Positions 21,922 to 34,119 of a DNA stretch of 64,000 nt are shown here, piece by piece (within the stretch, counting starts at the first letter, position 1; each line of letters begins with the position of its first letter). A model generated the notes under the pieces. That model was not told the origin of the DNA, ran no database searches, and saw only the letters and a list, made by a program, of their open reading frames with translations. The stretch lies in contig MU104862.1 in assembly GCA_014871385.1 (NCBI GenBank), positions 1 to 64,000 on the forward strand, given 5' to 3'. The DNA is from Ceratodon purpureus (taxonomy: Eukaryota; Streptophyta; Bryopsida; Pseudoditrichales; Ditrichaceae). The translations under genes and the position numbers were made by a program.

Positions 21922-24900
21922 TCTCTTAAATCCTACAACATGTAATATGATAAGTTAGATTACCGAAATAGTTGAAAAGATCTCATCTTATCAATGTTGA
22001 CTTAGTAATTTTGTTGGAGAAAAAAAAAAAGGAGGATTCCTACTGATTTGAGCCTTAAAAGTTAACATGTATAGTTTTCATAGAAGAAAAGAATCTGTAA
22101 ACCTTTTTTGAATCTAATTCTCTTTCATGATTATGACTGAAATTTGTTGTTATGGGTTGAAATGTGACACTTTAATGCGTATTGAATAGTAACAAATCAT
22201 TTTAGATGGTCATTTTTGAATTCGTCATTGGTTAGGTAACAATATGCAACCAGACAATTTCTACGAAGTACAGTCTTAAGTCATCCAACATGCCATATTG
22301 TTTAATTTGAGATGATTGGAATGAGTCCGCTCCCGCTGTCTAGAAAGAAAGATTTGGTTCTCTGGTTTGGCACTCATGAGGACAAGGGTCAACCAAGATG
22401 CAGGCCAATTAAGAACCCAGTGACACAATTGTGGTAAGTCTGAGAAATTGTGGTAAACTGGAATGGCTGTCTTCGAGCGCATGTCCCTGCTGCACACACT
22501 TTTGAAGAGGACGGCACAAGGTGCTCCTGCTTTTTTTTCTCGACTTCAATATTGCTGGCTGTGTCTTCGATTCTGTACTCGGGCTACAGAGCATGTCCAG
22601 TATATTTTCAACAAGTTGAGAGAATTATGCCGAGGGACACTTATTCCTTCACGACACTCACAAATGTGAGTGATTCTGTTAAAATATCCAATGATAGCAA
22701 GCAGTTAACATAATCTTCACAGACGGACCAGACGTAGGACCAAATTTAGCTTAGTCCATTGAACCACCTACAAGGAGTTCAAATATCGTCCGATTTCATC
22801 ACCGAAAGCTCCTACTCGAATGATCAGCAGCAAACGTCATGATAAATTTAAGATACACATAATCAAAAAATTCAAATTTACTACTGCAGAAGTTGCTATG
22901 CATTCACAGCTTCATTCTAGGACAGTCTTGAAAAGAAATTTATAATCATCCTGCTTTGTAGAACCTTCGACAACATAAAGAACCGATTAAAGCCTTTTTA
23001 TATTTGAATATGTGAGTACTGTAATGACAACTCAGAGCAACGTCGAAGAAATCACCTTCTCTAGTACACATTTTCCTGCGAACGTAGCATGTAGTAGAGA
23101 GCTGTCACAATTTTCCGAGAAACCATGGCCTGTTAAAATCATGGGCAATCTTCGCTTCCAATTTCTTCAAACACGGAAGAAATTACTAGCACCTTTTGCT
23201 GTGACTAGCGGTGATTTGTTTCGGATCAACTGATGACACAGCAACAGATTTTTAATCCCCTGCCTGGTCGGCATCAAAACCATGATTCATGATTCATGCT
23301 TTTTGATGACGATTGAGGTAGCGAAATATGTAAGGTAAACGGGTCATTCACTGCACACTAAGGAAATCTTCCTAACACCAAAACACTCACCATGGAAGTC
23401 GTCAAGCAAAGTATTTCGGAGAGGCTCCCAAACACCGCACAACAACTAGTAACCACTCACATAGACCTATGTAGTGAAGGGCTTGCAGCACTTTTGGAAA
23501 AAGGATTTAGAGCCTGCTCATTAAATTTTGAGTACCAATATAGATATTGTTTTCTAACGTGGTTTGCAGGTTTTCTGGAAGTGATTCACAAGTTGACAAG
23601 AAATTGTTGTAAAATTTATGATTTAGGAGAGCAAGCTTCTAGATTAGAATACAGAAAGTTCCAATTCAAATGGTGTCTGTACGATGGAAGGCAAATCTAT
23701 AATATGTCTTGAGTTCAGTGAGGGTGGGAGTGGAATGAAATTGGTGCGTTTTGTGAAGTTGATACAATGACTTCTGAGTCTTGGTTTGTAAAGCATTTGT
23801 TATGCCAAGTATAAGTCTCATGCCACGTATTAGTTTCATGCAATTTTGAATAAATGTAATTCAATTCAGCACAATTGGTTAGGATTCTTACGTGATCTTC
23901 ATACTCTATTGATACAAACTTCAGAAGGTTCCTGGTTTTCATCCAGACATGCATTTAAGTTTCACCATTTCTTTTTCACTTACAAAAAATCAAACATCTA
24001 ATCTTACTACTTAGAGTGTTAAGAGATGAAAATATGTGTTTGTTGTGTCATATAACATTTTAGTCGATCATGATTTGTTTTATACATAATATGTAGTGGA
24101 AATTTAAAAGACTATAATATTCCTTAAAGCCCATTGAAGCAAGGCATTTTTTGGGCAAAATATTGCTACACTATTCAAGGAAAAAAACTTGGCAAGGAAT
24201 GTCTAAAATCAATGAAGTTGTTTGCTAAAATAACTTCCAAATGCCAGTCAGGCCTTCGGATCTGGCTCGGTTCGCTGCAGTGTATCGTTCTTTTTGCAAT
24301 GAAATCATCACCATTTGTCAACAAAACAAAACAAAAAATTAAAATAAAAAAATAAAAATTAAAGAATTATTGGATGGAATTGCTCAACTATGAATGAAAA
24401 TAGTTCCAAAATACGGATGTCTAATTAATGTCTTCTATTCAATATAAAAATGAATGTTGAATTCTTCTGTACTACTATAATTTATTTTGTAATTTGAGTT
24501 TATCACATATGAAAATATTAAGAAAAAAAATTATTACATTAGAATGTATATATTTACCATTTTGATTTAATATATTTAAATAAACTCCTATTCTTTGAGT
24601 TACTATGCAATGATTCATTTTTATTATTACTACTATAAATAGAAACTTAAAATAGCTCATACACCTTAGTATGTCCAAAATTGCTTGTTAGAGTTTGAAT
24701 GTTAAATTATGGATTTTTAGAAATTAATTAAGGGGGATGACTAAGGGGTATTGGGTGTGGCAACCGTTTCTGAGTTCAATTTCCTCATTCCATTCTCCAA
24801 AAACTTCACTCCCATTTTTCTTGTTGGGACTGAATGGAGCCAAATTCTTTCCACCCTGTTTCAAGGCCTACCTTAATTTTTTGAGTAATGTAAATGCAGA

Positions 24901-25300
24901 ATGCCAGTTACTCCACCTAGATTCAACTTTGAGTTATGTACACTCGATGTGGGATATTGACGCTCCTGAGTCCTCAAATGTATGCCATTGGTAAAGAGAA
25001 TGGCAGTTTTTGGGTATTACAATTGGATATGTCCTCCAGCTTATTGAATTCCAGTTTTTTTGCATTCTAATTTTAATATTAATTTGGTTGACACTGGTTG
25101 GAATGTGTCCTTATCCCAAATTTCCCAAATTTTACTCTGGTTCATCTCCAGTAGTTGAAACTCAGAGATCAATAAGATTGTCTTTGTACAATTTGATCAA
25201 TGAATAAGATTGTCTTGTGATTGTACTTAGTAAGTTAGTAATGCAATTAGGATGTGTAGTTGTCAATGTACAAGCCTTTCACTACTTACTGCAGGGGCCA
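21922..25300. repeat. Block X, copy 1 (duplicated at 34118-37455)
   Basis: About 3 kb matching 34.3-37.4 kb at an offset of 12,168 bp from about 22.28 kb onward; I noticed roughly ten single-base differences. It holds several modest open frames with no recognised domain, for example 23392-23712 (+, 106 aa, starting MEVVKQSISERLPNTAQQLV), 22450-22713 (+) and 23012-23233 (+). These are kept in the second copy, but at this identity that is no evidence of selection. Its gene content is unknown to me. Confidence 0.6.
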
Positions 25301-25819
25301 ATGAGTTGTTTCCTTGATGTACCTGATTGATTGCATATGAGTGGAAGTGTTTGTAAGTTGTGATTATGGAGTCATTGTTTCAACAGGTGGATGTAATTAT
25401 TTTATGTAGGTGATTTGTTTTCATATTAGTTTTAGGTAGATTTTATGATGGGTTAATATAAATTGTACAATGAATCAAATGTTTTAGGATGTGCAATGAT
25501 ATCAAAAGAGGTTCTTTAAAAGTATCCAATGGATAACATGTCTTATATTCAAATGTAGGTGAAGAAAATTAGTTCAAAAGGTATCGAGTAGTATAAAGTG
25601 ATATGAGTTTATAGATTTTTGTAGATAAAATTGTATATAATTTTTTTAAAGATTCAAACAGTTTTGCACTAATAGCTTAGCACAATTGTTATGCATGAAG
25701 TACCTTTAAGTCATATATCCAATGAAATGAAAAATTTAGGCGCAAAACTACTCTTTGAAACACATTTTTATTAACATCCAGCGTTCCTTATACTATGGCG
25801 CTCAACTGCCTAAAAGCTT

Positions 25820-26096
25820 ATTCAAGTGCATTTTCTGTCAATTCTTGAAATTCCTTGTACTGTAAAACTCGTGCACTATCTATCAATTCTGGAAATTCCT
25901 TGTACTGTAAAACTTGTGCACTTTCTGTCAATTCTTGAAATTCCTTACACTGTAAATCTCAGCCGCCTAACAACTCATTCAAGTGCACTTTCTGTCAATT
26001 CTTGAAATTCCTTGTACTGTAAATCTCAGCCGCCTAACAGCTCATTCAAGTGCACTTTCTGTCAATTCTTGAAATTTCTTGTACTGTAAATCCAGC
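25820..26096. repeat. Tandem repeat of about 48 and 72 bp
   Basis: Five units of GTGCACTTTCTGTCAATTCT + TGAAATTCCTTGTACTGTAAA. In three places the spacer is enlarged by CAGCCGCCTAACA(A/G)CTCATTCAA. It is unique to this interval; the second macro-unit lacks it. Confidence 0.75.
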
Positions 26097-26141
26097 ATCA
26101 TCTTGCCAATCGCGAACCTACAGATGTATGTAGAGGCTTAC

Positions 26142-26384
26142 CGTGCAATCATCAGAGCTGGTAGCAATTTTGCAGTAACTTGTTGAACACCTAGAAAACA
26201 GAACAATATGTTCAGAATACCACATTATCATCTCAAAACTTTAGTCGTCAGCAGTTACCACGTCAAGAAACATATAGGTTAGTTGCAGGCTTGAGCGAGA
26301 AGAATTTTCAACAGAAGTTTAAACAGGGCAAGTAATGAGTACCAGTCCACGGCAGTAACTTCTCCTCTATGACCTTCCAAAACT
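26142..26384 (-). pseudogene. CDT2: CDT2/DTL fragment C (two C-terminal WD40 exons)
   Basis: Minus-strand exon 26384-26343 (VLEGHRGEVTAVDW, donor GTACTC) and exon 26190-26142 (CSTSYCKIATSSDDCT, acceptor TTCTAG, donor GTAAGC). Spliced they read AVDWCSTSYCKIATSSDDCT, matching plant CDT2 AVDWSPSxxGKVATASDDxT. This part of the protein is absent from fragments A and B. Immediately to the right (26385-26530) the sequence switches to the CDT2 intron that also flanks cassette 2, so two non-adjacent CDT2 segments are joined. Confidence 0.75.
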
Positions 26385-26530
26385 ATGATGAGCTATCAAG
26401 CCGAATTAATCCCAATATGAATGAATGAATTAATTAATTAAGTAATTGATAAAACAAAAAAAATAAAAACCAGCAATCCAACACTAGGAAACCAGGAATC
26501 TAAATTGCTTAAGAGAGATCGACAGAACCG

Positions 26531-27397
26531 GACGAGATTAAATGTAATCCTCCCCTCCTACCGAGGCTCCCCTCCTACAGAGGCTCCCCTCGTACCGAGG
26601 CTCCTCGTAACGAGGCCACCTTCATCCACACGCATCGACGATCGCCCTCCGGCCGAGACCGTCTACACACACCGCACACACCTCGCGGTCCAATCCTAGA
26701 CAGGCTCCTCGTATCGAGGCTCCTCGCACCGAGGCTCCTCGCACCGACGCCACCTTCATGGACACGCACCGACGATCGCCCTCCGGCCGAGACCGTCTAC
26801 ACACACCGCACACACCTCGCGGTCCAATCCTAGACAGGCTCCTCGTATCGAGGCTCCTCGTATCGAGGCTCCTCGCACCGAGGCTCCTCGTACCGAGGCT
26901 CCTCGCACCGACGCCACCTTCATGGACACGCACCGACGATCGCTCTCCGGCCGAGACCGTCTACACACACCGCACACACCTCGCGGTCCAATCCTAGACA
27001 GGCTCCTCGTATCGAGGCTCCTCGCACCGAGGCTCCTCGCACCGACGCCACCTTCATGGACACGCACCGACGATCGCCCTCCGGCCGAGACCGTCTACAC
27101 ACACCGCACACACCTCGCGGTCCAATCCTAGACAGGCTCCTCGTATCGAGGCTCCTCGCACCGAGGCTCCTCGCACCGACGCCACCTTCATGGACACGCA
27201 TCGACGATCGCCCTCCGGCCGAGACCGTCTACACACACCGCACACACCTCGCGGTCCAATCCTAGACAGGCTCCTCGTATCGAGGCTCCTCGTAACGAGG
27301 CTCCTCGCACCGACGCCACCGCACACACCTCGCGGTCCAATCCTAGACAGGCTCCTCGTATCGAGGCTCCTCGTAACGAGGCTCCTCGCACCGCCGC
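26531..27397 (+). repeat. Cassette 3 upstream VNTR
   Basis: Left junction GACGAGATTAAATGTAATCC (G for T at base 4), in the same CDT2-intron context as cassettes 2 and 5. Five units start near 26622 (variant TTCATCCACACG), 26756, 26920, 27054 and 27188. Spacing is 134 bp except for one 164-bp unit with two extra 15-bp sub-repeats. One shortened unit follows. Confidence 0.9.
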
Positions 27398-27452
27398 CAC
27401 CTTCATGGACATCATCGATGATCGCCCTCCGGCCGAGACGGTCTACACCTCT

Positions 27453-27533
27453 CCGACCAATCCAAGACGTGCACGTGTTCTACCCCTGCCCCTAACCCAG
27501 GAGTATAAAAGGAACGCCCTCCCTCTCAGTCCT
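27453..27533 (+). promoter_or_regulatory. Cassette 3 core promoter
   Basis: CCAAT at 27457, CACGTG at 27472-27477 and TATAAAAG at 27504-27511, with spacing as in cassette 1. Confidence 0.75.
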
Positions 27534-27753
27534 TCATTCTTGGAGGCGAGCACTTCAGGTGAGTTTCTCTCTTTCCTCTCTTTTTTTTGTTTTTGTTTTT
27601 GTTTTTGTTGTTTTTGTTGTTTTTGTTGCTCTTGTTGTTGTTGTCATTGTGGTTTTTGTTTAAGGTGTTGAGAGATGTATTAAATTGTTTTTTTGTATGC
27701 ATGGCAGTTTCGTTGCGGTAGAAGCAGTTTCAATTTCTGCAATAGTCGCCGAC

Positions 27754-28149
27754 ATGGACAGCGACAAGTCTTCTCTCGGGAAGTCGTCGAAGGTGTCCCA
27801 GGTGTCACGACCCGGGCGGAGGACGTCCACTCCATCTGCACGACCGTCGACGACGCCTGCTACGTCCTCGGGGCTGCAGAGGTGGCAGTATGCAATGGGG
27901 CTGCCAGTGGACGGAGTCGCCGACGTCGGGCAGTGGGCCATCGACGTCGGTCTTGCCCACGCCGACGGCGACGACAAGCGGGGCGCCAAGAGGACGAAGA
28001 CGACGGAGCACGAGAAGTGGACGGGCACCACCTTCCGGATCCCCGACGATGGCGTCCCCTCCGACGACGGCGGAGAAACGAGCTCCCGAGGCGACGACGG
28101 TGAGGATCAGGAGGGGGCCGGGGAGGATCACGAGGGGGCCGGGGAGTAG
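27754..28149 (+). CDS. Cassette 3 gene: 131-aa unknown protein
   Basis: The protein is identical to copies 1 and 6. Leader intron 27559-27707. After the palindrome at 28216 the flank jumps, through a deletion relative to copy 1, from AATCACTAAA directly to CCTTTTTTGAATCTAATTCT, then runs into the segment carrying the MAPKKK fragment. Copy 5 shares exactly this deletion, showing that copies 3 and 5 are duplicates of one cassette. Confidence 0.65.
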   Translation: MDSDKSSLGKSSKVSQVSRPGRRTSTPSARPSTTPATSSGLQRWQYAMGLPVDGVADVGQWAIDVGLAHADGDDKRGAKRTKTTEHEKWTGTTFRIPDDGVPSDDGGETSSRGDDGEDQEGAGEDHEGAGE

Positions 28150-28229
28150 GGGATTCAGTCGGTAGATCAGGAGCTCTAGGCCTAGTAGGATACATGTTGA
28201 AGGAATGAGGACATTGTGATTATAATCAC

Positions 28230-29429
28230 TAAACCTTTTTTGAATCTAATTCTCTTTCATGATTATGACTGAAATTTGTTGTTATGGGTTGAAATGTGAC
28301 ACTTTAATGCTTATTGAATAGTAACAAATCATTTTAGATGGTCATTTGTGAATTCATCATTGGTTACCATCCAAAAAGAAGTGCCACGGACCACACTAAG
28401 ATAATGATAGTAATTAGAACATCAACATCCGAAATCAATAAAATTGCAAAAACCCTGATTGTCTATCATTTTTTCAAATAATATATCTTGAGGTTGTGGA
28501 AAATTTTGAGACAAGAAATTGTGGTTAAACTTAATGAATAATTAAGTCCATGAATTTACTACTTCTAATGGGTTGAAACCCGAGGAAAATATATTATACT
28601 TTTGCCATGAAAGATTCCAACCAGATTTTCATTGATGGAGAAAAACATGAACTTCAACCCAACTTTTTCTTGATATAGATTCAAAAATTAGATCCCAACG
28701 TTTATCTACCAATGAAAACTCCCCATTCCATTGGCTCCAACCCAACGTTTTTTGGTGTAAGTGAGCCATTAGGTCAGTACAACCTGGTACTGCATAGTAG
28801 ATATGCATATAGAGCTTTTGCTGAGGGTGAGGGCCAATGATTGAAGCATCGCCTCTTCTTCATAGGACCTCTTACTGTTTCCTTTCTGAAATTATTAGAG
28901 CTAGAAAGGACTAGCACAACGTCCTCAAAAATCTGCGTCTGCTAGGATTTTGTCATTTTCTTCTTTGATATAGTTGTTTGCAAACGATTCATCATGTCTC
29001 AGGTGGAGTCTCCGCAACAAATGGATGTTGAAGCAGCTGCTAAACCCAAGTTCTTAGATTAGCACTATCCATCAAGTATGTTGTGTCATTTAAAAATGTT
29101 ATGAAGATTAGTTCTCTACCTTCTGGGACAGAGGCTTCATTGCTTACCGGGAAAAAGCCATTGCAATGCACCAACTTCTAGGATCTAAATTGCTGGCTTA
29201 TTTTTCTAGTTTAACCATGTCACTGCACTCTACATTGAAATTTGTATCACAGGTCCTTCAGATCAGAAACAACAATTGCTTGGAATTGAAAGTTGCCAAT
29301 GTCGTGTCCAAACAAGCGCTATTGTAAGCAATCTTTGGGTTTTGAAACCATCTGACGGTTCCACAACGATCATACAATAAAGTGATTAGACAGAAAACAG
29401 CGTAGATATAATAGAATGATGGAGCTTAC
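28230..29429. other. Duplicated flank between cassette 3 and the MAPKKK fragment
   Basis: AT-rich; repeated at 39474-40673 (offset 11,244 bp). A 22-codon plus-strand frame at 28994-29062 (start MSQVESPQQMDVEAAAKP) sits behind a leader-like stretch and could be the first exon of an unidentified gene. I do not recognise it and see no continuation. Confidence 0.4.
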
Positions 29430-32296
29430 CTCAGTTGATGTTGGCCGTTTTCTGGGGTCAAGCTGAAAGCAACGGGACAAGAAATCCTCGATAACTTCAG
29501 TGATTCCTTCAGGAATAGGAGGGCCACTGCTGGCCTCGGCAATGTGAAAGATGGCGGTCCAGGTATTGTCCATCCCTGGCCAAGGATGCCTGTGATATAG
29601 AAAGACAAGTCTTTGGTGAATACAAATACTTACCAATGGTTTCATCACACACATACAAATATAAAACCAGGCACGAGCGAACCTTAACATCATTTGAATT
29701 GAAGGAATATCAAAGCTCCCGATCACATATCAATCCAAACAAGATGTTGAGAAAATCATTTTGACGAGACTCAGTTTTCCATCGCACTGATCAGAGAGAT
29801 TCTTTTTAGAGAAAAACAAGTTCTTACACAGCTGTGAGCATTTCGACCACTGTGCAGCCAACACTCCAAATGTCCGCTCTGCGACCATAGCCATCGCCTT
29901 TGATAACCTCCGGCGCCATCCAGAACACAGATCCTCTGATAGACTTGAACCCATCAGTTTGTGTCGGGTCATGGAATGCCTGAGATCAAAAGAAGAACCG
30001 ACTTGTAGTAGGTTCCATCATTCCACCCAAGCTAAAACTTTCAACTAACACTTCCATGTTTCATGAACCATATAGAGAAACTGAATGTCGCAGTGAATGT
30101 ACAGGCAGGTATTATTGTCTCCAAGACTTCATTTGCCTAACATGCTTGAATCTAAAACGCTGGGCACGACAACTTACAAGGACAAACATATCATGCTCAT
30201 GGAAAAAGCAATCTCTCTCTTACAGAAAAAATGAGGTACGAGCTCCCAGGTATGTAGATGTCTATTACAGGAAGATACGTCTCATTCAAATCTACTCGAA
30301 AACATTTATCCTTGAATGCTCCACATAAAAGAATAAGTTTCAATAAAATATGGTGTTTTTCGACCAACTCTCTTCCAAAATGCAAGAACGGAGAGATGCA
30401 TCTGATTTGTGCCATGACTCAACAGGAGCACTAGATGATCTTTGAAGGGGAGGTCTGCTCAGAATCATATAAAAAATTAGTGCTTGATTATAATACTTCA
30501 TACAAAACATGATCTTTCCCTTTATTCAGCAGTAGGTCCTTAGAACCCATATTCTCTGAAATTTTCACTCCTAGCAGTAATCAAAATCCACGAAAATAAG
30601 AAAGATATCAACAAAGCCATACATTTCTTGTAATACTTTTTCGGACAATGGCCTCGTAAATGAACCTTTGGAATAACCGGTTCCATCCTGCATCAACACA
30701 TCCATGCCTTGGTTGAATTCAGGGTTACTCCACTCATTTGAGACAACATTTGGTCTTTGATTGATAAAGGCCCTGTGAATCGAAACTTGGTGAACAGGCT
30801 CAGACGCTGAGTTCGACGCTGAATTCCTGAAAGTTTCCCAGTCCTTTAATCTTGATCCAACAGCCTGGAGGGCAGAGTCCAGAGAACTTTGCCTTTGAAT
30901 CCCCCCAATTCCTGGCTGCATGTGCGTACCCTCTCCAAAACCTTGAACGGGACTCCTTAACTCACGGTCTAGAGCACCGTGCTCTGTCCACTGATCCTGA
31001 TCAGCGCTAGCAGGTCTTTGGAAACTTGAAAAATTTAAAGAACCTGGAGAAGCAAATTTGGCTTGTCCAGGGCTCATCCGACCTTCCACGTCCAATTTCA
31101 TTCGTGCACTTAGATATTCATAAATCGATGCGTCAATTGCCAACTGAACAGGTAAAAGATCACCATCGGTTAAATTAGCATATATGTTTGCACCACTAGC
31201 AAGCAGAATGTTCACTATGCCCCTGACCACCGAAAAAGGCTCACCATGTTAGATCATAAAAACCAGGGCTTGAATATGAAACAATGTACTAAGTCTTATT
31301 GTGGATAGCATCTAGTCAATGTACGAGAAGGCGATACTAGCGATCAGCCACTTTACATGTTCACCAGTTGCGTGTCATGTAACAAAACTACACAAGTGGA
31401 TACTCAAAGCATATTAACTTTCTAATTGTGATAAGAGATTATTTTCCAGAGTCTTAATTACAATGATGGTCAGATTTCTCTTTTGTAGAACCTTTATGTG
31501 GTTTTCGATATGTGAAGCATTACCGGTATCCAGAAGCTGCGGCGTAATGCAGAGCAGTATATTGTCGACTATTGTCGACTATCACATCCATTGACATTGG
31601 CCCCAGCGTCAAGAAGCAGCTTCACAAGTCTCTCATTTCCGGTGCTAACTGCAAATAATAATGGTGGAGTCTGATATAAAATGAACGAGGTTGTGTTAGT
31701 TAACTCAGCATTTCGGAAGATTGAGCCGCGGACTCCAACGCTGCATTCAAATAATGTGGTGTTTCTACTACGATCGAACCAGTGAGTACGTACTCGTAAA
31801 CCAACTCAAACTATAGGTGTACAGCATGCTCACAATCTAACACTGAGAAATATAAGAGAACAATCGTTGTCTAAAGCTTTATTGTTTTCATAGATGCTTA
31901 AACGATATATGAAAACATAATCTTAAGAGACTATCTATTTTCATCCAAAAGACCGATAGAAGTTGTGGTAGTCAAGACTGCCATAAGCACATGTGCAAAA
32001 TAAAGAGGTCTAGTTGCCATGTGGTATGCAATTCTGAGATTGTCGTGGGCTACAGTAACGAGATAGAAAGTATAATTGACACTGAAAAGGACGTTTGAAA
32101 GAAAGCATGAGACCGAAAAATCAGTCACAAGTCTACTTCTGGACAACATGTACTTAAGTGACGCTATAACTTAGAACACGCAACCCACCTTTGAAGAACC
32201 CCGCTCATGACCATTACGACTGAAACCCTGCTCCAAAAGCGCTATCACCCTCTCAAAGTGCTGTTCCCTAATTGCATCCTCGAGACATTGACATTG
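29430..32296 (-). pseudogene. Ankyrin-repeat MAPKKK-like kinase remnant, copy A
   Basis: Minus-strand exons in order: 32296-32189 (LEDAIREQHFERVIALLEQG, ankyrin-like); 31670-31524 (LFAVSTGNERLVKLLLDAGA and ALHYAAASGY, ankyrin repeats); 31222 to about 30627 (IVNILLASGANIYA, then a Ser/Pro/Gln-rich linker); 29979-29828 ([20 protein letters not shown] and [13 protein letters not shown], kinase subdomains VIII-IX); 29589-29430 (HPWPGM...PPIPEG...DFLSRCFQLDPRKRPTS, subdomains X-XI). STE11-type MAPKKKs phosphorylate MAPKKs. It is broken: a 10-bp tandem duplication at about 31561-31580 shifts the ankyrin exon into a stop; no exon for the ATP-binding lobe or HRD/DFG motifs is found in the 590-bp gap; and the 5' end stops at cassette 4. 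Confidence 0.8.
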
Positions 32297-33010
32297 GACT
32301 AGATTAAATGTAATCCTCCCCTCCTACCGAGGCTCCCCTCCTACAGAGGCTCCCCTCGTACCGAGGCTCCCCTCGTACCAAGGCTCCCCTCCTAACAAGG
32401 CTCCTCGTAACGAGGCTCCTCGCACCGACGCCACCTTCATGGACACGCATCGACGATCGCCCTCCGGCCGAGACCGTCTACACACACCGCACACACCTCG
32501 CGGTCCAATCCTAGACAGGCTCCTCGTATCGAGGCTCCTCGTAACGAGGCTCCTCGCACCGACGCCACCGCACACACCTCGCGGTCCAATCCTAGACAGG
32601 CTCCTCGTATCGAGGCTCCTCGCACCGAGGCTCCTCGCACCGACGCCACCTTCATGGACACGCACCGACGATCGCCCTCCGGCCGAGACCGTCTACACAC
32701 ACCGCAGACACCTCGCGGTCCAATCCAACACAGGCTCCTCGCACCGAGGCTCCTCGCACCGAGGCTCCTCGCACCGAGGCTCCTCGCACCGACGCCACCT
32801 TCATGGACACGCATCGACGATCGCCCTCCGGCCGAGACCGTCTACACACACCGCACACACCTCGCGGTCCAATCCTAGACAGGCTCCTCGTATCGAGGCT
32901 CCTCGTAACGAGGCTCCTCGCGCCGACGCCACCGCACACACCTCGCGGTCCAATCCTAGACAGGCTCCTCGTATCGAGGCTCCTCGGAACGAGGCTTCTC
33001 GCACCGCCGC
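32297..33010 (+). repeat. Cassette 4 upstream VNTR
   Basis: Junction GACTAGATTAAATGTAATCC abuts the first ankyrin exon of the MAPKKK fragment. Three full units (TTCATGGACACG near 32437, 32652 and 32801) and two shortened ones; one unit has four consecutive CGCACC-type sub-repeats. Confidence 0.9.
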
Positions 33011-33065
33011 CACCTTCATGGACATCATCGATGATCGCCCTCCGGCCGAGACGGTCTACACCTCT

Positions 33066-33146
33066 CCGACCAATCCAAGACGTGCACGTGTTCTACCCCT
33101 GCCCCTAACCCAGGAGTATAAAAGGAACGCCCTCCCTCTCAGTCCT
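33066..33146 (+). promoter_or_regulatory. Cassette 4 core promoter
   Basis: CCAAT at 33070, CACGTG at 33085-33090 and TATAAAAG at 33117-33124, with spacing as in cassette 1. Confidence 0.75.
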
Positions 33147-33366
33147 TCATTCTTGGAGGCGAGCACTTCAGGTGAGTTTCTCTCTTTCCTCTCTTTTTTT
33201 TGTTTTTGTTTTTGTTTTTGTTGTTTTTGTTGTTTTTGTTGCTCTTGTTGTTGTTGTCATTGTGGTTTTTGTTTAAGGTGTTGAGAGATGTATTAAATTG
33301 TTTTTTTGTATGCATGGCAGTTTCGTTGCGGTAGAAGCAGTTTCAATTTCTGCAATAGTCGCCGAC

Positions 33367-33771
33367 ATGGACAGCGACAAGTCTTCTCTCGGGAAGTCGT
33401 CGAAGGTGTCCCAGGTGTCACGACCCGGGCGGAGGACGTCCACTCCATCTGCACGACCGTCGACGACGCCTGCTACGTCCTCGGGGCTGCAGAGGTGGCA
33501 GTATGCAATGGGGCTGCCAGTGGACGGAGTCGCCGACGTCGGGCAGTGGGCCATCGACGTCGGTCTTGCCCACGCCGACGGCGACGACAAGCGGGGCGCC
33601 AAGAGGACGAAGACGACGGAGCACGAGAAGTGGACGGGCACCACCTTCCGGATCCCCGACGATGGCGTCCCCTCCGACGACGGCGGAGAAACGAGCTCCC
33701 GAGGCGACGACGGTGAGGATCAGGAGGATCAGGAGGGGGCCGGGGAGGATCACGAGGGGGCCGGGGAGTAG
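33367..33771 (+). CDS. Cassette 4 gene: 134-aa variant of the cassette protein
   Basis: Identical to copies 1, 3 and 6 except for a 9-bp in-frame duplication (GAGGATCAG) that adds Glu-Asp-Gln in the acidic tail after residue 119. Leader intron 33172-33320. The 3' flank is rearranged: shortly after the stop codon the shared flank appears inverted and then again in direct orientation (33808-34119). Confidence 0.65.
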   Translation: MDSDKSSLGKSSKVSQVSRPGRRTSTPSARPSTTPATSSGLQRWQYAMGLPVDGVADVGQWAIDVGLAHADGDDKRGAKRTKTTEHEKWTGTTFRIPDDGVPSDDGGETSSRGDDGEDQEDQEGAGEDHEGAGE

Positions 33772-33807
33772 GGGATTCAGTCGGTAGATCAGGAGCACTA
33801 GGCCTAG

Positions 33808-34119
33808 TATGAAAGAAACCTGGTTTCAAGTTGCTCAAATATAATTGAAAATAACAAAATAACGGCTTTTAGTGATTATAATCACAATGTCCTCATTCCT
33901 TCTCTCTTAAATCCTACAACATGTAATATGATAAGTTAGATTACCGAAATAGTTGAAAAGATCTCATCTTATCAATGTTGACTTAGTAATTTTGTTGGAG
34001 AAAAAAAAAAAGGAGGATTCATGTTGAAGGAATGAGGACATTGTGATTATAATCACTAAAAGCCGCTATTTTGTTATTTTCAATCATTTTTGAGCAACTT
34101 GAAACCAGGTTCTTTCATA
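33808..34119. repeat. Inverted repeat in the 3' flank of cassette 4
   Basis: Inverted arm 33808-33902 (TATGAAAGAAACCTGGTTTC...CATTCCTTC) and direct arm 34026-34119 (GAAGGAATGAGGACATTGTG...AACCAGGTTCTTTCATA). Arms are about 94 bp with a spacer of about 120 bp. It has the same components as the cassette 2 inverted repeat but in the opposite order. Confidence 0.75.

Noticed and set aside
23392..23712. 106-aa ORF in block X conserved in both copies
   Set aside because: The two copies are nearly identical DNA, so conservation of the frame says nothing about selection; no domain is recognised.
32439..33284. 281-aa ORF across cassette 4 array, promoter and leader intron, and similar Arg/Pro/Leu-rich ORFs in every array
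   Set aside because: Units are 134 bp (not a multiple of three) and the frame runs through the TATA box and the intron; these are translations of non-coding repeats.
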